Below are positions 56,259 to 64,000 of a DNA stretch of 64,000 nt, piece by piece. Positions within the stretch are counted from its first letter, which is position 1. Each line of letters starts with the position of its first letter. The stretch covers positions 186,001 through 250,000 of the forward strand of contig DJOF01000003.1 in NCBI GenBank assembly GCA_002439585.1, given 5' to 3'. The notes under the pieces were generated by a model. That model was not told the DNA's origin and did no database searches. It was given only the letters and a program-made list of their open reading frames with translations. A program made the translations under genes and the position numbers. This DNA is from Bacteroidales bacterium UBA6445. GTDB taxonomy: Bacteria; Bacteroidota; Bacteroidia; Bacteroidales; UBA932.

Positions 56259-56266
56259 TTCAGTTT

Positions 56267-57019
56267 ATGGGAAGAGCTTTTGAATTCAGAAAAGAGCGCA
56301 AGCTCAAGCGCTGGGGCCACATGGCCAAGACATTTACCAAGATAGGCAAAGAGATTACAATAGCAGTAAAGCAAGGCGGTCCTGATATTATCGGCAATCC
56401 GCGTCTTCGTGCTCTTGTAGCCGAGGCTAGGAATGAGAACATGCCTAAGGAGAATATCGAGAGGGCTATCAAGAAAGCTACAGACAAGAGCCTCGGAGAT
56501 TTCAAGGAGGTTACATATGAAGGATACGGCCCTCACGGTATTGCTTATCTAGTAGAGACAGCTACTGACAATACGACCAGGACTGTTGCAAATGTGAGAA
56601 GTTATTTCACCAAATGTGGCGGTACGCTTGGAACAAGCGGCAGTGTCAGTTTCATGTTCGATCATAAGTGCGTGTTCCGTATAAAGGAGGACAAACCTAT
56701 CAACATTGAAGAGCTGGAGCTTGAGCTTATAGATCTAGGTGTTGATGAAGTCTTTGAGGAAGAGCAGGTAGATGAAGATGATAATGTTACCAAGGATATA
56801 GTTATCTACGGAAGCTATGAGTCTTACGGTGCTATCCAGAAATACATTGAAGATCATGGTTATGAACTCATCTCCGGAGGTTTCGAGAGGATTCCTAATG
56901 TTGAGCTGAAAGAGGTTACTCCAGAGGAGAGGGCGACATTGGACAAGTTGACCGATATGCTCGAGTCTGACGATGATGTCACCAACGTGTACACCACGAT
57001 GAAGCCTGCTGCTGAATAG
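56267..57019 (+). CDS. yebC: YebC/PmpR-family protein
   Basis: The 250-residue protein starts GRAFEFRKERKLKRWGHMAK, a Bacteroidota variant of the YebC N-terminus, and has RNENMPKENIERAIKKA, EGYGPHGIAYLVETATDN and the GGTLGTSGSVSFMFDHK block. The family includes DNA-binding regulators and ribosome-associated translation activators that relieve stalling. It follows the TPR gene closely and ends in a hairpin. Confidence 0.94.
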   Translation: MGRAFEFRKERKLKRWGHMAKTFTKIGKEITIAVKQGGPDIIGNPRLRALVAEARNENMPKENIERAIKKATDKSLGDFKEVTYEGYGPHGIAYLVETATDNTTRTVANVRSYFTKCGGTLGTSGSVSFMFDHKCVFRIKEDKPINIEELELELIDLGVDEVFEEEQVDEDDNVTKDIVIYGSYESYGAIQKYIEDHGYELISGGFERIPNVELKEVTPEERATLDKLTDMLESDDDVTNVYTTMKPAAE

Positions 57020-57036
57020 TTTTGCAGTCCTATACC

Positions 57037-57065
57037 AGACACCGGGATTCATTGTTCCGGTGTCT
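57037..57065 (+). terminator. Terminator after yebC
   Basis: AGACACCGG pairs with CCGGTGTCT, a perfect 9-bp stem; the following T content is moderate (GTTGTATTGTTT). Confidence 0.6.
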
Positions 57066-57102
57066 GTTGTATTGTTTACCAAAAAAGTACTAAGACCAAT
57101 TT

Positions 57103-58221
57103 ATGCCTGAATATAGACTGACAGTTGTGGAGAATCGGAGAGACTTGAGAAAATTTGTAAAGTTTCCCGACGAACTGTATAAGGATTGTGCACAATATGT
57201 ACCAGCATTGCATACAGACCAGATGCATTGCTTGACAAAAGACCCAGCGTTGGACTATTGCAAAAGCAGGCTTTGGCTAGTATTTGACGGAGACAAGGTT
57301 GTAGGTCGTATCTGTGCCATGGTCAATCCGAGATACAATGAGATCTACGGCAAGAAGAGAGCAAGGTTCGGCTGGTTTGATACAGTCAATGACATAGAAG
57401 TCGCAAAGCTTCTGCTCATGGCAGCTGAGGCATGGGCCAAGGAGCAGGGCATGAACGAGATCCACGGGCCTCTGTATTACAATACGCTCGGAAAACAGGG
57501 TATGTTGGTGGAGGGCTATGAGAACGTGCCTCCGTTCAACTGCCTGTACAATTATGCTTATTATAATGAGCTGGTCTCTGCGCTTGGTTATGAGAAGGAA
57601 TGTGACTGGATTCAGTACAAGATGGACGCATCACAGGGTGTGCAGGACAAGATAACCCGTATTGCTGGGATGCTTAAAGAAAGGTACAATCTTCATGAGG
57701 GAAGGATTGACAAACTTAAGAAGAGCAAGAAGATGGTGGATTATTTCTTCAAAGTGTACAACGAAAGTTTTGCATCATCTGTCTACAACTTCATTCCTTT
57801 TACTCAGAAAGAGATTGATAGTGAAGCCAGGATATCCATGCCGTTCATCTCGGATAAAGTCAGCAGCATAGTTCTTGACGAGAAGAACGAGCTTGTGGCA
57901 TTCGGTATTGCATTTCCAAGCATCTCGAAAGCCTTGCAGAAAGCCAAAGGGCGGCTTTTCCCGTTCGGCTGGTATCACCTTCTTAAGGCGATGCATGACT
58001 ATGAGAATGTAGATCTTATGCTTAACGGTGCCGTGCCCCAGTGGCAGAACAAAGGGGTGAGTGCTATCTATCATTGTTCCATGGCTGCGAAGTATCGTAA
58101 GGTAGGTACGAAGATCGCAATTTCTAACCCGCAGATTGAGACCAACAGCGCGGTAAATGTGTGGGGCAAATACGAGCATGAGTTGTATATGCGCCGCCGC
58201 TGCTATGTGAAGTCAATCTGA
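57103..58221 (+). CDS. GNAT-like acyltransferase domain protein, unknown substrate
   Basis: The 372-residue protein opens EYRLTVVENRRDLRKFVKFP and contains RLWLVFDGDKVVGRICAMVN and RFGWFDTVNDIEVAKLLLMAAEAWAKEQGM, which fits the first half of a GNAT acyl-CoA fold, with a second GNAT-like half (GIAFPSISKALQKAKGRLFP). No signal peptide. Such double-GNAT proteins are widespread in Bacteroidota, often near housekeeping genes, without a known substrate. It is followed by prfA after 44 bases. Confidence 0.72.
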   Translation: MPEYRLTVVENRRDLRKFVKFPDELYKDCAQYVPALHTDQMHCLTKDPALDYCKSRLWLVFDGDKVVGRICAMVNPRYNEIYGKKRARFGWFDTVNDIEVAKLLLMAAEAWAKEQGMNEIHGPLYYNTLGKQGMLVEGYENVPPFNCLYNYAYYNELVSALGYEKECDWIQYKMDASQGVQDKITRIAGMLKERYNLHEGRIDKLKKSKKMVDYFFKVYNESFASSVYNFIPFTQKEIDSEARISMPFISDKVSSIVLDEKNELVAFGIAFPSISKALQKAKGRLFPFGWYHLLKAMHDYENVDLMLNGAVPQWQNKGVSAIYHCSMAAKYRKVGTKIAISNPQIETNSAVNVWGKYEHELYMRRRCYVKSI

Positions 58222-58265
58222 TCTTTTAACAGGCTGAGAGAGCCTTGATTACAAACGAGAAAATT

Positions 58266-59366
58266 ATGGCAGAGAAAAATACATTGCTTGAGAAGGTTCT
58301 GAGTCTTCAGGACAAATTCAAGTCGCTTCAGGAGCAACTTTCGGATCCGTCGGTAATGTCGGACATGAAAAGATATGTTCAGCTCAACAAAGACTACAAG
58401 GAACTTGAGCCTATAATTACGGCTGGGCTTCAGTACAAGAAGTTAGTAGATGAACTCTCTTCGGCAAAGGATATTCTTGCAAATGAAAAGGATGAGGATC
58501 TCCGGGAGATGGCAAGGGAGGAAATAGCCGAGATAGAGCCTAAACTCCCCGATATTGAGCAGAATATCAAGCTTCTGCTTATTCCTTCTGATCCAGATGA
58601 CAGCAAGAATGCGATGGTGGAGATCAGGGGTGGTACCGGAGGTGATGAGGCTGCAATATTTGCTGGAGATCTATTTAGGATGTACTCCAAGTATGCAGAG
58701 CGTAAAGGTTGGAAGCTTGAAGTTACGGATCAGGCTCCAGGAACATCAGGCGGATACAAGCAGATCGTATTCAAGCTTTCCTCTCCGGACGGGGTATATG
58801 GTACTATGAAATACGAGTCCGGAGTGCACCGGGTGCAGAGGGTTCCTCAGACTGAGACGCAGGGAAGGATTCAGACATCTGCTGCATCAGTCGCAGTATT
58901 CCCTGAGGCGGATGAATTCGATATTGATCTCGACATGAACGATATCCGCAAGGATACATTCTGTTCATCAGGTCCTGGTGGTCAGGGTGTCAATACAACT
59001 TATTCTGCCGTAAGGCTTACGCATATCCCTTCCGGAATTGTTGTGCAGTGTCAGGAGGAGCGTTCCCAGCTCAAGAATTTTGACCGTGCACTAGAGGAGT
59101 TGCGTACGAGGTTGTACAACCGTGAGCATCAGAAATATCTTGACGGGATTGCTGCCAAGAGGAAGACTATGGTGTCTACGGGTGACCGCTCCGCCAAGAT
59201 TCGTACTTACAACTATCCCCAGTCCCGAGTCACTGATCACCGTATCAACTGGTCGATGTACAATCTTCCTGCTTTCATGGATGGTGACATACAGGAGTGC
59301 ATAGATCAGCTGCAGATCGCTGAGAATGCCGAGAGGCTCAAGGAGGCTGGAGAGTCGGAGTCGTAA
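58266..59366 (+). CDS. prfA: Peptide chain release factor 1
   Basis: From ATG 58266 (an in-frame ATG at 58245 adds atypical residues) the 366-residue protein has the N-terminal helical domain, the codon-recognition region with VPQTETQGRIQTSAASVAVFPE (P-x-T tripeptide) and the catalytic GGQ in SSGPGGQGVNTTYSAVR, then a basic C-terminal segment (KRKTMVSTGDRSAKIRTYN). The P-x-T motif assigns it to RF1 (UAA/UAG) rather than RF2. Confidence 0.95.
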   Translation: MAEKNTLLEKVLSLQDKFKSLQEQLSDPSVMSDMKRYVQLNKDYKELEPIITAGLQYKKLVDELSSAKDILANEKDEDLREMAREEIAEIEPKLPDIEQNIKLLLIPSDPDDSKNAMVEIRGGTGGDEAAIFAGDLFRMYSKYAERKGWKLEVTDQAPGTSGGYKQIVFKLSSPDGVYGTMKYESGVHRVQRVPQTETQGRIQTSAASVAVFPEADEFDIDLDMNDIRKDTFCSSGPGGQGVNTTYSAVRLTHIPSGIVVQCQEERSQLKNFDRALEELRTRLYNREHQKYLDGIAAKRKTMVSTGDRSAKIRTYNYPQSRVTDHRINWSMYNLPAFMDGDIQECIDQLQIAENAERLKEAGESES

Positions 59367-59451
59367 GAGGTTGAGGTGTCTGTCCCGGTGTATGTTGGGC
59401 AGGGCCTTCCTAACATAAGAGTGTGCTTGCTACCACTATAAAAACAAGATT

Positions 59452-60129
59452 ATGAAGAACAATGTATCAGTTGTGTTCATGCTGATGGCAATACTGTTCA
59501 CGGTATGTCTGATAGCATCGAACCTTTTCGCGACCAAGGTTTTCGCGATCGGCTCCTTCACTTTGCCTGGAGCTGTAGTCATTTTCCCTATTTCCTATAT
59601 TCTCAACGACTGCTTCGCGGAAGTGTGGGGGTATCGCAAGTCAAGGCTTATTATCTGGACGGCTTTTGCCATGAATTTCTTCGTGGCTGTGACCGGACAA
59701 CTTGTCGCGCTCTTGCCGGCTGCGTCATTCTGGGACGGAGGAGAGCATTTCAACTATGTCTTCAACATGGCTCCGAGAGTGGCGTTTGCATCTTTGCTTG
59801 CCTTTCTTGCTGGGTCTACTTTCAATGCTTACGTGCTAAGCAGAATGAAGATTCACTCGCGTGGACGTCGTTTCTCTGTGAGGGCTATTGTGTCATCTCT
59901 CGCCGGTGAGACCCTTGACTCGCTTATATTCATGCCGATTGTCTTTTGGGGTATGGCGTGGGATTCCCTGCTCATGATGCTTATAGTCCAAGTGTCATTC
60001 AAGGTCGCATACGAGATAGTAGTACTTCCTCTTACTTCGGTGGTGGTAAAGGTACTTAAGAAGCACGAGGGGGTAGATGTCTATGACGAAGATATATCAT
60101 ATAACCCTTTCAGAATTACCGATATATAA
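59452..60129 (+). CDS. yhhQ: Queuosine precursor transporter (YhhQ/VUT family)
   Basis: Six membrane helices in 225 residues with the family patterns LIASNLFATKVFAI, FPISYILNDCFAEVWGYRKSR and RAIVSSLAGETLDSLIFMPIVF. The family imports preQ0/preQ1. The partner queF lies downstream with only a repeat between, which strongly supports the queuosine assignment. No preQ1 riboswitch was recognised upstream. Confidence 0.88.
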   Translation: MKNNVSVVFMLMAILFTVCLIASNLFATKVFAIGSFTLPGAVVIFPISYILNDCFAEVWGYRKSRLIIWTAFAMNFFVAVTGQLVALLPAASFWDGGEHFNYVFNMAPRVAFASLLAFLAGSTFNAYVLSRMKIHSRGRRFSVRAIVSSLAGETLDSLIFMPIVFWGMAWDSLLMMLIVQVSFKVAYEIVVLPLTSVVVKVLKKHEGVDVYDEDISYNPFRITDI

Positions 60130-60185
60130 TAGTCCGATAGCCTCCTGTCATTTACAAGGACCATGTTGATCTAATAGAGATCTTT

Positions 60186-60365
60186 TAGAAGCTGTTTGAA
60201 ATGACTCGTCTCTTCTCTTATGGTCTTTTTAGGCCATTTTCATCTTTATCATCAGCCCAGTACCTCCTGTACACCCCTTCTTCCAAAGTCGAGGTTGCTT
60301 CGAGAAATCCTCATGATAAAATTCGGGAACCATTTCAAAACAGCTTCTAAGTTCAAACAGCTTTT
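60186..60365 (+). repeat. Dispersed MITE-like repeat, copy B
   Basis: The element 60186-60349 (164 bp) has terminal inverted repeats: TAGAAGCTGTTTGAAATG at the left and CATTTCAAAACAGCTTCTA at the right. The core has TCTCTTATGGTCTTTTTAGG and TTCCAAAGTCGAGGTTGCTT. Directly after it a second right end (GTTCAAACAGCTTTT, 60351-60365) remains, as if another copy had been there. No coding capacity of note. Confidence 0.75.
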
Positions 60366-60423
60366 AACAATGACAACTAATTAAAAGGTTTCATAATAAC
60401 TTTTCCTGCAAAAATAACAGATT

Positions 60424-60921
60424 ATGAAGGACGTATCAGTTAATGACTTTTCTTACGATAAGGAAAGCAACAGAGATAAGGAGGGGCTTCATTCCCTCGG
60501 ACATAAGACGAAGTACAGTATGGATTATGCTCCAGAAGTACTTGAGACTTTTGTCAACAAACATCAAGGGAATGACTATTGGGTCCGTTTCAACTGTCCG
60601 GAGTTTACCAGCCTCTGCCCGATCACGGGACAACCAGACTTTGCTGAAATCAGGATAAGCTATATTCCTGATGTGCGGATGGTAGAGAGCAAGAGCCTCA
60701 AACTGTATCTTTTCAGTTTCAGGAATCACGGGGATTTTCATGAAGACTGTGTCAATATAATCATGAAGGATCTTATACGCCTTATGGATCCGAAATATAT
60801 CGAGGTTACAGGTCTTTTTACTCCGCGCGGAGGTATCTCCATCTTTCCGTATGCCAACTACGGCCGTCCGGGTACAGAGTATGAAGAACTCGCACGCCGC
60901 CGTTTCGCCGCGCACGAGTAA
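60424..60921 (+). CDS. queF: NADPH-dependent 7-cyano-7-deazaguanine reductase
   Basis: The 165-residue protein is of the short (YkvM-type) QueF class. The catalytic Cys is in FNCPEFTSLCPITGQPDFAE, and ESKSLKLYLFSFRNHGDFHED is the NADPH-binding signature. It reduces preQ0 to preQ1, the only nitrile reduction known in metabolism, in queuosine synthesis. It is bracketed by two copies of the dispersed repeat (60186 and 61061). Confidence 0.95.
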   Translation: MKDVSVNDFSYDKESNRDKEGLHSLGHKTKYSMDYAPEVLETFVNKHQGNDYWVRFNCPEFTSLCPITGQPDFAEIRISYIPDVRMVESKSLKLYLFSFRNHGDFHEDCVNIIMKDLIRLMDPKYIEVTGLFTPRGGISIFPYANYGRPGTEYEELARRRFAAHE

Positions 60922-61308
60922 ATCAAATTTGCTGATTCTATTCGCATTTCTAAGTCTGCTACAAGGCAATGCATTGCTTAGCTCTGCATGAAAGTTGTGC
61001 TGCTCTACTATGCCTTGAGCAGATGAGAACTGCGTTTTAAGTAGAGTTTTTCCTAAAGTATAGAAGCTGTTTAAGAAAGTTGTTTTGATTTTTTTCAACT
61101 CTTCTCTTATGGTTCTTTCTGGCCATTTTCATCTTTGTCATCAGCACTGTATCTCCAGTACACTTCTTTTTCCAAAGTCGTGGCCGCCTCGAAAAATCTT
61201 CATACGTCAGTCTTTTGCTAAGTCAGATAGCTCAGCACACCTTTTCAAAAAAGCGTAGAAACATCTCAGAAAATTCAAACAGCTTCTTAGGATACAAGTG
61301 TTATAAAA
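60922..61308. other. Intergenic region between queF and susD-like gene
   Basis: Apart from repeat copy C (61061-61286) there is about 140 bases of sequence without a recognisable gene or terminator. Confidence 0.5.
61061..61286 (+). repeat. Dispersed MITE-like repeat, copy C
   Basis: It starts TAGAAGCTGTTTAAGAA and ends TTCAAACAGCTTCTTA, i.e. complementary ends, about 226 bp. The core (CTCTTATGGTTCTTTCTGG, TTTCCAAAGTCGTGGCCGCC) matches copies A and B in the same orientation, with a longer right arm. Confidence 0.75.
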
Positions 61309-62799
61309 TTAAATAGGGTCTTCGGAAAGTTCCTTGGAGCTGTCCAGTGCTGTCTGAGGGATAGGGTAGTATCTCTTGTCCTCGGAATATTCATTCAGTT
61401 CTTTTTCTGCAAGCCCCGTACGTGTAAGGTCGTAATACCTTTCACCGTTCTCCATGCAAAGCTCTGCAAGCCTTTCGTCAATAATCTGTTCGAAAGTCAC
61501 ATTGGAGAGCTCGGGCATCCCAGCTCTTTTGCGTACGTAATTGAAAGGTACGTCTCCGTTCTGCCCTGATTTTACCTTGGCTTCGGCATTAAGCAGCAGG
61601 ATGTCAGAGTACCTGATAATCTTTATACTGTTATTGCTGCCCCACCAGTTGGCGTTGGACTGGGTTAGAGAAGACGGATTGTAGGCTTTTCCGCTATACA
61701 TGGCTGGGTACGGCTTCGTTGCGTCTGCTACGATCAGGTCTCCTCCGAAAGTCTCTTCACCAACTTTGAGTATCGATACTTTCAGTCTCACGCTTTCCCC
61801 TCTCTTCTCCATGAAATCGAGAAGTTTCTGTGTAGGAGGAAGGAAGCCCCAGCCACCGTTCTGATTGCTTCCGGCTACAGAAACTGCAGACTTCACGTTG
61901 TGTGCAGGACCTTGGAAAACATAGTAGTTGTCATCCTTGGTCTGAGGGTTAGTAAGTGATGAATACTGGGTCTCCAGGAGATTTTCGGTGCTGAGATTTC
62001 CGGCATTGTCAAATACCTTTGTATAGTCGCTTACAAGTGCAGACTCACCATAAGCCTTGACTATGACTTCAGTAGCTGACAGAACTGAAGCATAGTCGCC
62101 TATCTCAGCCGCAGCCTTTGCCTTTACCGCATGGGCTGTATATGAGGTGACAGTTCCGGGTATTTCTGCATCACAGGGCTTGATATCTGAAAGCAAGGGT
62201 GCAGCTTCGTTCATTTCTTTAATTATAAACTGCATCACATGCTCATGGGTAGAACGACGCAGACCGGAGTCCTGCTGCTGCCTGTTGGTAAATACCGGCA
62301 CGGCTCCGAATAACCTTGAAAGCCTGAAATACAGGTAGGAACGGAGTACCCTGACCTGGGATATGTAATTGTCCATGGTCTTTGTGTCTGCTCCGTTTTC
62401 CTTGAATTTGCTAAAAGAGTCTATAGCTTCGTTAAGCTTGGATATGACACTGTATGTTCCACTCCAGGCACTGCTCAGAGCCCAGAAGGACGGGGCTTCG
62501 GCATAGTTGAAATTATGGAAAGAAGTGAGAGTCACCTGGTCAGACGGGCTCGGGTTTCCTTTCTCCACGTCATCTCCCCTTATGGCAAGAACGGCAAGCT
62601 GTGACCACGCCCCTATGGCTTTGGATCCACCGAATTGAGAGTACGCCCCTATGAGGATGTCTTTTGCACGAGTTGTATTTGTATAGTCGATTGCCTCTAC
62701 AGGCTCTTCGGCTTCAACCGGTACGTCAAGCCAGCCTGAACATCCTGCTGCGGAAATAGTTATTGCCACAGCGGCAAATATGTTGAATATATGTCTCAT
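61309..62799 (-). CDS. susD: SusD/RagB-family glycan-binding lipoprotein
   Basis: The 496-residue protein has the lipoprotein signal HIFNIFAAVAITISAAGC (Cys20) and the SusD fold: N-terminal helices with TPR-like units (NYISQVRVLRSYLYFRLSRLFGAVPVF, about 143-170) and the C-terminal RagB motif IIRYSDILLLNAEAKVKSGQNG...ERLAELCMENGERYYDLTRTG. It forms the lid that binds glycan over its SusC partner, encoded 15 bases upstream. Substrate unknown because the rest of the locus is outside the window. Confidence 0.95.
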   Translation of the reverse strand: MRHIFNIFAAVAITISAAGCSGWLDVPVEAEEPVEAIDYTNTTRAKDILIGAYSQFGGSKAIGAWSQLAVLAIRGDDVEKGNPSPSDQVTLTSFHNFNYAEAPSFWALSSAWSGTYSVISKLNEAIDSFSKFKENGADTKTMDNYISQVRVLRSYLYFRLSRLFGAVPVFTNRQQQDSGLRRSTHEHVMQFIIKEMNEAAPLLSDIKPCDAEIPGTVTSYTAHAVKAKAAAEIGDYASVLSATEVIVKAYGESALVSDYTKVFDNAGNLSTENLLETQYSSLTNPQTKDDNYYVFQGPAHNVKSAVSVAGSNQNGGWGFLPPTQKLLDFMEKRGESVRLKVSILKVGEETFGGDLIVADATKPYPAMYSGKAYNPSSLTQSNANWWGSNNSIKIIRYSDILLLNAEAKVKSGQNGDVPFNYVRKRAGMPELSNVTFEQIIDERLAELCMENGERYYDLTRTGLAEKELNEYSEDKRYYPIPQTALDSSKELSEDPI

Positions 62800-62814
62800 T
62801 GTATTGATGATTGA

Positions 62815-64000
62815 TTAGAATGTTATGTTTACGCCGATACTGTATGTCGAGTACATAGGGTAGGTTGTTGTATCAAGTCCTGTAGTGATGTCAGGATTGA
62901 AACCTTCGTATGAATAGAAAGAAAAAGGTCTGTCAGCAGAGAGATAAACTCTGGCATCTGCGCGGTCAAACAACTTCTTGAATGTGTATCCAAGACTGAT
63001 ATTCTGTACTTGGAAGTATCCAGCCTTCTGGACAAAGTATCCGTTGAGTTTTCCGTTAGCTGCTTTCATCAGTCCTTCTACTGAAGGGTTCTTGCTGTCA
63101 GTATTTGAGGTCGTCCAGTGGTTATTGTAATATTTCTCGGTAAAATTCATGGTTGAGGCATAATTCCTGAACCCGCTCTTAGAGTTGGCGACTTCCGCTC
63201 CTGTGAGACCGTAGAAAGTAAGACCGAAGTCCACGTTTTTCCATGCAAGTGATACATTTCCTCCGTAAGTGAAAGTTGGGTAAGGTGATCCGAGATATGT
63301 CCGGTCATTGTCGTCCAATACACCGTCGTTGTTCATGTCAGCGTATTTAAGGTATCCTGGCTTGTATCCGTTTGCGACAGCTATTGGGTCCGACTTTACT
63401 TCTGCCTCATTCTTATAGATACCTATAACCTTGTATCCGAAAAAGCTGTTCATTGCCTGTCCGACGGCCATTATTGTCCTGTTCTCTGCCGTTCCTGTAA
63501 GGATATAATCGATGCCTTTCTGGATTGAAACTACCCTGTTTTTAAGAGTAGTGGCGTTCAGTCCTACCGAGTAGGAGAAGTCTCCCACCTTGTCAGACCA
63601 GCCGAGAGAGATCTCAACGCCTTCATTTCTGATGGATCCACTGTTGGCAAGAACCGTCTCCAAAGTGATAGGGACGGTATTCATCACGACAGCATCTGTG
63701 GTGGTCCTGTTGAAGTAGTCAATGTCTCCTGTAAGCCTTCCATCGAAGGATGAAAAAGTGAGTCCCATATTGTATTCATGGACTTTCTCCCATTTCAGCC
63801 AACTGAATACATTATTGAGGGCAACTCCCGGATACAGCTTGTCACCGAAGGCGGCATAATATTCCGAGTCTGTTCCTGCAAATCCATCGCTTGCAGGCTC
63901 CTTGTCATTTCCGAGTATACCGAAACTGCCACGTATTTTCAAATAGTCGAAAACTTTCTGCTTAGACATGAATTTCTCCTGCGATATGACCCAGCCCAGA
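62815..64000 (-). CDS. susC: SusC/RagA-type TonB-dependent receptor, 5' part outside window
   Basis: The frame enters from base 64000 (LGWVISQEKFMSKQKVFDYL, a conserved barrel segment) and runs about 394 residues to a complete C-terminus ending TYSIGVNITF, the typical terminal aromatic strand. Motifs NYDFG-like WKNVDFGLTFYGLTGAEVANS and LGYTFKKLFDRADARVYLSADRPF are standard for the family. It is an outer-membrane glycan importer paired with the SusD protein. An internal Met at 63969 is not the start. Confidence 0.95.
   Translation of the reverse strand, partial: LGWVISQEKFMSKQKVFDYLKIRGSFGILGNDKEPASDGFAGTDSEYYAAFGDKLYPGVALNNVFSWLKWEKVHEYNMGLTFSSFDGRLTGDIDYFNRTTTDAVVMNTVPITLETVLANSGSIRNEGVEISLGWSDKVGDFSYSVGLNATTLKNRVVSIQKGIDYILTGTAENRTIMAVGQAMNSFFGYKVIGIYKNEAEVKSDPIAVANGYKPGYLKYADMNNDGVLDDNDRTYLGSPYPTFTYGGNVSLAWKNVDFGLTFYGLTGAEVANSKSGFRNYASTMNFTEKYYNNHWTTSNTDSKNPSVEGLMKAANGKLNGYFVQKAGYFQVQNISLGYTFKKLFDRADARVYLSADRPFSFYSYEGFNPDITTGLDTTTYPMYSTYSIGVNITF

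Noticed and set aside
59367..59451. preQ1 riboswitch before yhhQ
   Set aside because: No C-rich loop and A-rich tail pattern with pseudoknot pairing is visible in this short leader.
60436..61098. 220-codon minus-strand frame over queF and repeat copy C
   Set aside because: Antisense to queF and starts within a repeat; no recognisable protein features.

Overview
The window is chromosomal DNA from a member of the Bacteroidota, most likely the order Bacteroidales. The evidence is SusC/SusD pairs, FecR/ECF regulation, BACON, DUF4988 and PCMD lipoproteins, a Bat aerotolerance protein, a DUF5686 outer-membrane protein, and promoters of the Bacteroidota type (TTG, about 20 nt, TAnnTTTG). No rRNA, tRNA, CRISPR array, phage gene or intact transposase was seen. 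Genus cannot be read from the sequence.

Layout. 1-5075: the end of a bat operon, with BatD and BatE in one frame, then a secreted GH2 beta-galactosidase. 5450-12775: a glycan-utilisation locus with FecR-type anti-sigma factor, STN-type SusC receptor, metallophosphoesterase, GH65 enzyme and ECF sigma factor. It is damaged: near base 8700 the receptor loses its C-terminal part and runs directly into a phosphoesterase lacking its N-terminus, and no SusD is present. 12776-13251 is a gene-poor scar holding a C-terminal coding remnant. 13252-19160: a branched-chain 2-oxoacid module (butyrate kinase, branched-chain aminotransferase, TPR protein, four-subunit 2-oxoacid:ferredoxin oxidoreductase, ABM-domain protein) that could turn valine, leucine and isoleucine into acyl-CoAs and branched-chain fatty acids with ATP formation. 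19267-26992: a RelA/SpoT homologue with a degraded hydrolase site, a YhiN-type flavoprotein, UvrB and an AmpG-like transporter.

27221-33237 is an AT-rich operon of four predicted lipoproteins (Ig-like plus DUF1566-like, DUF4988, fimbrillin-like plus BACON, BACON), which looks like accessory surface DNA. 33676-36775: an OmpA-family protein followed by AguA and AguB (agmatine to putrescine). 36914-41426, minus strand: a ZapB-like coiled-coil protein, ZapA, a probable 6S RNA, RNase Y and a DsbD-like protein. 41621-46571: PckA, a DUF5686 protein and PurN. 46692-51882: a four-gene operon (outer-membrane barrel, PCMD lipoprotein, cation/proton antiporter, unusual EF-hand membrane protein) behind a clear promoter. 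52040-60921: a small ferredoxin, M16 peptidase, TPR protein, YebC, a GNAT-like protein, RF1, a queuosine-precursor transporter and QueF. 61309-64000: a second, apparently intact susC/susD pair that leaves the window.

A dispersed, MITE-like repeat (164-230 bp, ends TAGAAGCTGTTTTGAAATG) occurs at 52297, 60186 and 61061, with a fragment at 33357; two copies bracket queF. The main points for follow-up are the 8.7 kb fusion joint, the sigma gene at the far end of that locus, the repeat family, the BatD-BatE fusion, and the EF-hand and lipoprotein operons.
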